Below are positions 6,537 through 10,836 of a DNA stretch of 10,836 nucleotides, one piece after another. Under the pieces are notes generated by a model. It ran no database searches, was not told where the DNA came from, and was given only the letters and a program-made list of their open reading frames with translations. A program made the translations under genes and the position numbers. The stretch comes from JAKFWF01 sp031367505 (lineage in GTDB: Bacteria; Pseudomonadota; Alphaproteobacteria; Rhizobiales; Hyphomicrobiaceae): positions 1-10,836 of the forward strand of contig JANLPY010000499.1 in assembly GCA_031367505.1 (NCBI GenBank), in the 5' to 3' direction. Position 1 is the first letter of the stretch. Each line of letters opens with the position of its first letter.

Positions 6537-7877
6537 TCAAAGTTTTTCGATACGGATCATTTGCGGTTTGCCAGCGACTTTACCATCGATCTCAATGCCA
6601 TCGAGCGCACGGCGGATGGCGGCTTCCGTCGTCTCGTGGGTGATCAGCACAACCGGTGTTTGCGCGCCAGGCTCCGGCGTCGCATCGATACCTGGCAGAG
6701 ATTTGCGCGGCCGCCGTTGGACGATACTTTCCAAGGAGACGTCCTGCTCGCCCATCCGCTTGGTGATCGCGGCCATTACGCCGGGCCGGTCATGGGCTGT
6801 GAGGCGCACATAGTAGGCACCTTTGTGGGTTCCAAGTGTCGCCCGGCGGTACGGTTTCAGCTCGCCGGCTGGCGTGCCGAAAACCGGCAACTTGTTGCCA
6901 CGAGCGATATCGCAGATATCGCTCGCAACCGCCGAGGCAGTGGCCTTCGCGCCGGCCCCTGGGCCAACGAGCAAGAGGTCGCCGGCGAAATCGCCATCGA
7001 TCGCGACCGCGTTGGTGACGCCTGACACCTGCGCGATCGCCGCGTGCTTTGGCACCATCGCCGGATGTACGCGGCTCTCGATGCCAGCGTCCGTCGTCAG
7101 TGCCACGCCGAGCAGCTTGATACGGTAGCCCAGATCGTCGGCCGCCTCGATGTCGGCCGGTGTGATCGTCTCGATGCCCTCGATGTGCACCTGGTCGAGT
7201 GCGACCTGGGTCCCGAAGGCGAGGCTCGTCAGAACTGTGAGCTTGTGCGCCGTATCGAACCCGCCGATGTCGAACGTAGGGTCGGCCTCGGCATAACCTT
7301 TGGCCTGCGCTTCCTTCAACACATCGGCGAAATCGCGGCCCTCGTCCTGCATCTTGGTCAGGATGTAATTGCAGGTGCCGTTGAGGATGCCATAGACGCG
7401 ACGCACGCTGTTGCCAGCCAAGCCTTCGCGCAGTGTCTTGATGACTGGGATACCGCCGGCAACCGCTGCTTCGAAGTTGAGCGAAACACCGTTCTTCTCG
7501 GCGAGCTTTGCCAGTGCCACGCCGTGATGGGCGAGCAAAGCCTTGTTGGCGGTCACGACATGCTTGCCAGCGCCAAGCGCTGCCTCGACGGCCGCCTTGG
7601 CAATGCCTTCGGCGCCACCGATCAGCTCGACGAATACGTCGATCTCGGAATCAACAGCGAGCTTTGCCGCGTCCTCAACCCAGCGGATACCTTCGAGGCC
7701 GACACCGCGATCGCGCCCCTTGGTGCGTGCCGAAACGGCGACGACTTTGAGCGGCCGGCCGAGGTTGGCGGCCATGCGATCGCCATTCATCTCGAGCAAA
7801 TTAAGCAGTCCGGCCCCAACCGTGCCGAGCCCGGCAACGCCCAACCGAAGAGGCGCCTTGATCGATGGGTTGGTCAT
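6537..7877 (-). CDS. hom: Homoserine dehydrogenase with C-terminal ACT domain
   Basis: It reduces aspartate-4-semialdehyde to homoserine with NAD(P)H, the branch point to threonine and methionine. The protein is 446 residues, normal for the monofunctional ACT-containing form. It shows the Rossmann motif GLGTVG (16-21), TANKALLA (109-116), AAVAGGIPVIK (137-147), GILNGTCNYIL (163-173), the catalytic region GYAEADPTFDIGGFDTAHKL (194-213), and an ACT regulatory domain from about 354 (YYVRLTAHDRPGVMAAIT) to 430. ACT domains in this family commonly mediate threonine feedback inhibition. The ATG at 7877 overlaps the stop of the upstream aminotransferase as ATGA, and no Shine-Dalgarno site is seen, which fits translational coupling. 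No aspartokinase domain is fused. Confidence 0.96.
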   Translation of the reverse strand: MTNPSIKAPLRLGVAGLGTVGAGLLNLLEMNGDRMAANLGRPLKVVAVSARTKGRDRGVGLEGIRWVEDAAKLAVDSEIDVFVELIGGAEGIAKAAVEAALGAGKHVVTANKALLAHHGVALAKLAEKNGVSLNFEAAVAGGIPVIKTLREGLAGNSVRRVYGILNGTCNYILTKMQDEGRDFADVLKEAQAKGYAEADPTFDIGGFDTAHKLTVLTSLAFGTQVALDQVHIEGIETITPADIEAADDLGYRIKLLGVALTTDAGIESRVHPAMVPKHAAIAQVSGVTNAVAIDGDFAGDLLLVGPGAGAKATASAVASDICDIARGNKLPVFGTPAGELKPYRRATLGTHKGAYYVRLTAHDRPGVMAAITKRMGEQDVSLESIVQRRPRKSLPGIDATPEPGAQTPVVLITHETTEAAIRRALDGIEIDGKVAGKPQMIRIEKL

Positions 7878-9130
7878 GTTGCGGACCGCTTGGCTTTGCG
7901 TGGCGCTGCGTCGCCGGTTGCGTCCTTTGGAATAACGTTATCGAGGCTCGCCGTGCCGCCACTGAGGAATTTTTTGATGTTGCGTGCGGCCTGCCGGATG
8001 CGGTGTTCGTTTTCGACGAGGCCGATGCGCACGAACCCTTCGCCGTATTCGCCAAAACCCAGGCCCGGTGATACGGCAACATCCGCTTTCTCGATGAGGA
8101 GTTTGGAAAACTCGACGGAACCCAGTTCCTTGAATGCAGCGGGGATCGGCGCCCAGCAGAACATGCTGGCGGGTGGCACTGGGATCTCCCAGCCGGCACG
8201 CCCGAAACTCTCGACGACGAGGTCGCGACGGGTTTTGTAGGTTTGGCGGATTTCGGCAACGCAGTCCTGTGGCCCGTTCAAGGCTGCGGCGGCCGCGACC
8301 TGGATCGGCGTGAAGGCGCCATAGTCGAGGTACGACTTTACCCGCGCCAGCGCCGCGATCAGACGTTCATTGCCAACGGCGAAGCCCATCCGCCAGCCCG
8401 GCATGTTGTAGGTTTTCGACAACGAGGTGAACTCGACTGCAACATCGATCGCGCCGGGAACTTGCAGCACGGACGGCGGCGGATTGCCGTCGAAATAGAT
8501 CTCGGCGTAGGCAATGTCCGACAGGATGATCAGGTCGAGCTTTTTTGCCATCTGAACGGCGGCCGTATAAAAGTCGAGATCGGCCACCTGGCCGGTCGGG
8601 TTCGATGGATAGCTCAACACCATTGCGATCGGCTTGGGGATTGAATGCCGAACTGCGCGCTCGACACCGGCCAGAAACGCGTCGCCAGTTGCCGCCGGGA
8701 TATGCCGCATTGCCGCGCCGGAAATAATAAAACCGAACTCGTGGATTGGATAGGTTGGATTAGGCACCAGGATCACATCACCAGGGGCGGTGATCGCTTG
8801 CGCCATGTTGGCGAAGCCCTCCTTCGAACCGAGCGTCGCGACAACCTGCGTCTCCGGGTTGAGCTTTACCCCGAACCGCCGGTCATAATAGGCCGCTTGT
8901 GCCTTGCGCAGTCCCGGAATGCCTTTCGAAGCCGAATACCGATGCGTGCGCGGCTTGGCGATCGTCTCGATCATCTTGTCGACGATATGCTGCGGCGTCG
9001 GCATATCCGGATTGCCCATCCCCAGATCGATGATATCGGCCCCGCGCGCTCGTGCGCCTGCCTTCAACCGGTTAACTTCGGCGAAGACGTAAGGCGGCAA
9101 GCGCTTGATGCGGTGGAAATCCTCGATCAC
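7874..9130 (-). CDS. Class I/II PLP aminotransferase (AlaC / LL-DAP aminotransferase-like)
   Basis: A fold-type I PLP enzyme of about 418 residues; numbers below count from TTG 9139. Motifs: RLPPYVF (13-19), GMGNPDMPTP (40-49), HRYSASKGIPGLR (66-78), PNPTYP (126-131), YPSNPTG (177-183), SDIAY (207-211), the PLP-lysine motif SLSKTYNMPGWR (239-250, K242) and VRIGL (370-374) with the carboxylate-binding Arg. The C-terminal 28 residues are a basic, Ala-rich tail outside the core fold. Relatives are annotated as alanine transaminase AlaC or LL-diaminopimelate aminotransferase; the operon with hom fits either, and substrate cannot be decided here. The GTG at 9130 is chosen because AGAGGAG lies 11 nt upstream, whereas TTG 9139 is only 2 nt from it. 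GTG also gives the MxEDFHR start I recall for homologues. It is the first gene of the minus-strand block. Confidence 0.92.
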   Translation of the reverse strand: MIEDFHRIKRLPPYVFAEVNRLKAGARARGADIIDLGMGNPDMPTPQHIVDKMIETIAKPRTHRYSASKGIPGLRKAQAAYYDRRFGVKLNPETQVVATLGSKEGFANMAQAITAPGDVILVPNPTYPIHEFGFIISGAAMRHIPAATGDAFLAGVERAVRHSIPKPIAMVLSYPSNPTGQVADLDFYTAAVQMAKKLDLIILSDIAYAEIYFDGNPPPSVLQVPGAIDVAVEFTSLSKTYNMPGWRMGFAVGNERLIAALARVKSYLDYGAFTPIQVAAAAALNGPQDCVAEIRQTYKTRRDLVVESFGRAGWEIPVPPASMFCWAPIPAAFKELGSVEFSKLLIEKADVAVSPGLGFGEYGEGFVRIGLVENEHRIRQAARNIKKFLSGGTASLDNVIPKDATGDAAPRKAKRSAT

Positions 9131-9184
9131 GGCGGTCAAAACTCCTCTGGTCGCGTAAGTCTGACAACATGCCGGGCCCGATTG

Positions 9185-9214
9185 ATCTTAGATTCGGCAG
9201 CTGTCGCCTGTCTC
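9185..9214 (-). promoter_or_regulatory. Weak candidate promoter for the aminotransferase-hom-glpX block
   Basis: On the minus strand GAGACA (9214-9209, four of six -35 bases) and TAAGAT (9190-9185, four of six -10 bases) are spaced by 18 bp. The position would give a leader of about 50 nt before GTG 9130. The matches are modest; I list it as the best candidate in the expected place. Confidence 0.25.
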
Positions 9215-9262
9215 TACGGCCTCGGTGGCATGCTCGTCCAGTCTTGCGGTCCCCGAGCGTTG

Positions 9263-9322
9263 CAATTTGACGGACGACAACCAAAGTCTAGTGTAGTGCC
9301 CAGTAACGCACAATTTGGCGGA
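9263..9322. repeat. 12-bp direct repeat CAATTTGRCGGA upstream of phaC
   Basis: CAATTTGACGGA at 9263-9274 recurs as CAATTTGGCGGA at 9311-9322, one mismatch, exactly 48 bp apart, in the intergenic region shared by phaC and the aminotransferase operon. The first copy overlaps a TTGCAA palindrome (9260-9265). Just downstream lies TTGC-N4-GCAA (9328-9339). Spaced repeats in a divergent promoter region are typical of transcription-factor sites, but no known motif is matched with certainty. Confidence 0.4.
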
Positions 9323-9359
9323 ATTCATTGCGCCTGCAACTTTGGTCGATCCGTACGCC

Positions 9360-10836
9360 ATGCAAAAAGCCGAGCCACCAATGCCGCCTGACGGAGTTAA
9401 AGCGGCTGCCGCCGCAAGCGTAGCATCGCCGGCTGTGATGTCACCGCTCCAGCCAGCCAACCCAGAAGAGTTCGCACGCAACATACTGAGGATGATGGAG
9501 GATGGCGCCAAATTCTATGCTGGCCTCCTGCAGCGCGGCGAACCGAACGGCCAGCAAGGCGTCGCACCTGAAATGATCGACGCCAGCAAGACGCTGTCGG
9601 AATTGAGTCAAGCCTGGTTGGCCGATCCGACAAAACTCGCTGAAGCCCAGAGCCAGCTCTATGGCAACTATATGGAGCTTTGGAACGCGACGATGCGCCG
9701 CTTGATGGGCGAACACGTGGCACCCGTGGTCGAGGCCGAAGCCGGCGACAACCGGTTCAAGGACGCCGAATGGTCGGCCAACCCGTACTATGATTACTGG
9801 AAGCAGGCTTATCTTCTTTCCACAAAGTGGGCCGAGAAGATGCTGGCCGAGACCCCCAATCTCGACGACAAGGCGAGGGCAAAGGCCGACTTCCTAATGC
9901 GTCAATTTGCGGCTTCGATGTCGCCGACCAACTTCCCCGTGACCAATCCCGAAGTCATGCGCGAGACGATGGCGTCGAACGGCCGTAATCTTGCCGAGGG
10001 CATGGCGCAGTTGCTCGCCGACATGGAGAAGTCGGGGCCGACGCTGAAGATCAGCCAGACCGATACCACCGCTTTTGAGGTCGGCCGCGATCTCGCCGTG
10101 TCACCGGGCAAGGTCGTCTACCAGAACGATATCGTGCAGTTGATCCAATATTCGCCCTCGACTGAGACCGTACATGCGGTCCCCCTGTTGATCGTGCCGC
10201 CATGGATCAACAAGTTCTATATTCTCGATCTGACGCAGCCGAAATCGTTCATTCGCTATGCCGTGTCCCAAGGCTTTACGGTCTTCATCGTTTCCTGGGT
10301 CAACCCCGATGAGCGGCTGAAGGACAAGACGTTCGAGGATTACATGCGCGAGGGCATACTTTCGGCAACCGATGCCGTCATGCGCGAAACCGGTCAGCCG
10401 AAGATCAATATTGTCGGCTACTGCGTCGGTGGCACGCTGCTGGCGTCGACGTTGGCCTATCTCGCGGCGCGCGGACACGATCCTTACGTCTCGGCCACGT
10501 TCCTGACGACACAAGTCGATTTCACCAAGGCCGGCGATCTCAAGTTGTTCATCGACGAAGAGCAGTTGCAGAAGATCGCCGATAAGATGGCCGAGAAGGG
10601 CTACCTCGAAGGCAGCCAGATGGCATCGGTTTTCAATATGCTGCGGCCGAAGGATCTGATCTGGCCGTATGTGGTCAACAACTACATGCTGGGCCGCAAG
10701 CCGATGGCTTTCGACCTGTTGTTCTGGAACCAGGATTCGACGCGGATGCCGGCCGCCAACCACAACTTCTACCTGCGCGAGTTCTATCACGAGAACAAAC
10801 TGGCGCTGGGGCAACTGATACTCGCCAATACCAAGC
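9360..10836 (+). CDS. phaC: Class I polyhydroxyalkanoate synthase, 5' part (gene runs off the right edge)
   Basis: The enzyme polymerises (R)-3-hydroxyacyl-CoA, mainly 3-hydroxybutyryl-CoA, into polyester on the surface of storage granules. The first 492 codons are present and the frame is open at the edge. Visible segments are an Ala-rich N-terminus, the PhaC N-terminal region (WSANPYYDYWKQAYLL, about 140-155; SPTNFPVTNPE; GKVVYQNDIVQLIQY), PPWINKFYILDL in the alpha/beta-hydrolase core, and the lipase-like box GYCVGGT (353-359) with nucleophile C355. A class I synthase has about 590 residues, so about 100 are missing, including the catalytic Asp and His. The ATG at 9360 is the first ATG after an in-frame stop at 9294-9296; TTG 9315, TTG 9342 and ATG 9381 are alternatives, and none has a strong Shine-Dalgarno site. 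No phaA, phaB, phasin or phaR gene is in view. Confidence 0.95.
   Translation, partial: MQKAEPPMPPDGVKAAAAASVASPAVMSPLQPANPEEFARNILRMMEDGAKFYAGLLQRGEPNGQQGVAPEMIDASKTLSELSQAWLADPTKLAEAQSQLYGNYMELWNATMRRLMGEHVAPVVEAEAGDNRFKDAEWSANPYYDYWKQAYLLSTKWAEKMLAETPNLDDKARAKADFLMRQFAASMSPTNFPVTNPEVMRETMASNGRNLAEGMAQLLADMEKSGPTLKISQTDTTAFEVGRDLAVSPGKVVYQNDIVQLIQYSPSTETVHAVPLLIVPPWINKFYILDLTQPKSFIRYAVSQGFTVFIVSWVNPDERLKDKTFEDYMREGILSATDAVMRETGQPKINIVGYCVGGTLLASTLAYLAARGHDPYVSATFLTTQVDFTKAGDLKLFIDEEQLQKIADKMAEKGYLEGSQMASVFNMLRPKDLIWPYVVNNYMLGRKPMAFDLLFWNQDSTRMPAANHNFYLREFYHENKLALGQLILANTK

Larger units (their letters stand above)
9131..9359. other. Divergent intergenic region between aminotransferase and phaC
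   Basis: About 229 bp separate the two divergent genes. It contains the ribosome site and weak promoter of the aminotransferase and the direct repeat listed separately. On the plus strand TTGACG (9267-9272) resembles a -35 box for phaC, but the candidate -10 boxes are poor or badly spaced (TCTAGT at 14 bp, TGTAGT at 19 bp). No riboswitch fold or small gene is apparent. Confidence 0.5.

Noticed and set aside
7044..8240. A 398-codon plus-strand open frame opposite hom and the aminotransferase
   Set aside because: It lies entirely antisense to two well-supported genes, has no family motifs, and long antisense frames are common in GC-rich DNA.
9140..9359. A SAM-type or amino-acid riboswitch ahead of the aminotransferase-hom block
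   Set aside because: No recognisable conserved core or extended paired stems; the leader from the likely promoter is only about 50 nt.
10101..10814. A 237-codon minus-strand open frame at the right edge
   Set aside because: It is antisense to phaC, whose frame carries GYCVGGT and other family motifs.

Overview
The window reads as chromosomal DNA of an alphaproteobacterium, most likely Hyphomicrobiales-like. The evidence is moderately high GC, frequent GTG/TTG starts, and the arrangement of a class I polyhydroxyalkanoate synthase gene diverging from an aminotransferase - homoserine dehydrogenase - GlpX cluster. No tRNA, rRNA, CRISPR array, insertion sequence or phage gene was seen, so most of the window is ordinary core metabolism. 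Taxonomy and gene-order comparisons are from memory.

Layout. (1) 1-637, minus: the 5' part of a DUF3754/TMEM143-like gene running off the left edge, with a good sigma70-type promoter whose -10 box lies inside an inverted repeat. (2) 638-911: divergent intergenic region. (3) 912-4314, plus: a two-pass membrane protein with a six-cysteine exported domain and a C-terminal J domain, then coaD (coenzyme A synthesis), then a polyprenyl-phosphate sugar-1-phosphate transferase of the WecA/WbpL/MraY superfamily whose GTG start overlaps the coaD stop. (4) 4290-9130, minus: a four-gene block in transcription order PLP aminotransferase, hom, glpX, and a RimB-RimK-like fusion. The last gene overlaps the transferase gene tail to tail by 25 bp. 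(5) 9131-9359: divergent regulatory region with a 12-bp direct repeat. (6) 9360 to the right edge, plus: phaC, cut off before its C-terminal catalytic Asp and His.

How the genes work together. Aminotransferase and Hom belong to amino-acid metabolism around aspartate and alanine and are translationally coupled by an ATGA overlap. GlpX supplies gluconeogenic or Calvin-cycle flux and has its own Shine-Dalgarno site after a small hairpin that could partly insulate it from hom. PhaC makes storage polyester and is transcribed away from this operon. CoaD and the lipid-linked sugar transferase are joined by a stop/start overlap but have unrelated roles.

The least ordinary gene is the RimB-RimK-like fusion. 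Its retropepsin-like half looks intact, but the ATP-grasp half has lost the central nucleotide-binding part. The conserved N-terminal motif of its RimB half is encoded upstream of every in-frame ATG, GTG or TTG. It sits where many alphaproteobacteria, as I recall, carry recJ. The membrane J-protein is the second candidate for uncharacterised biology.
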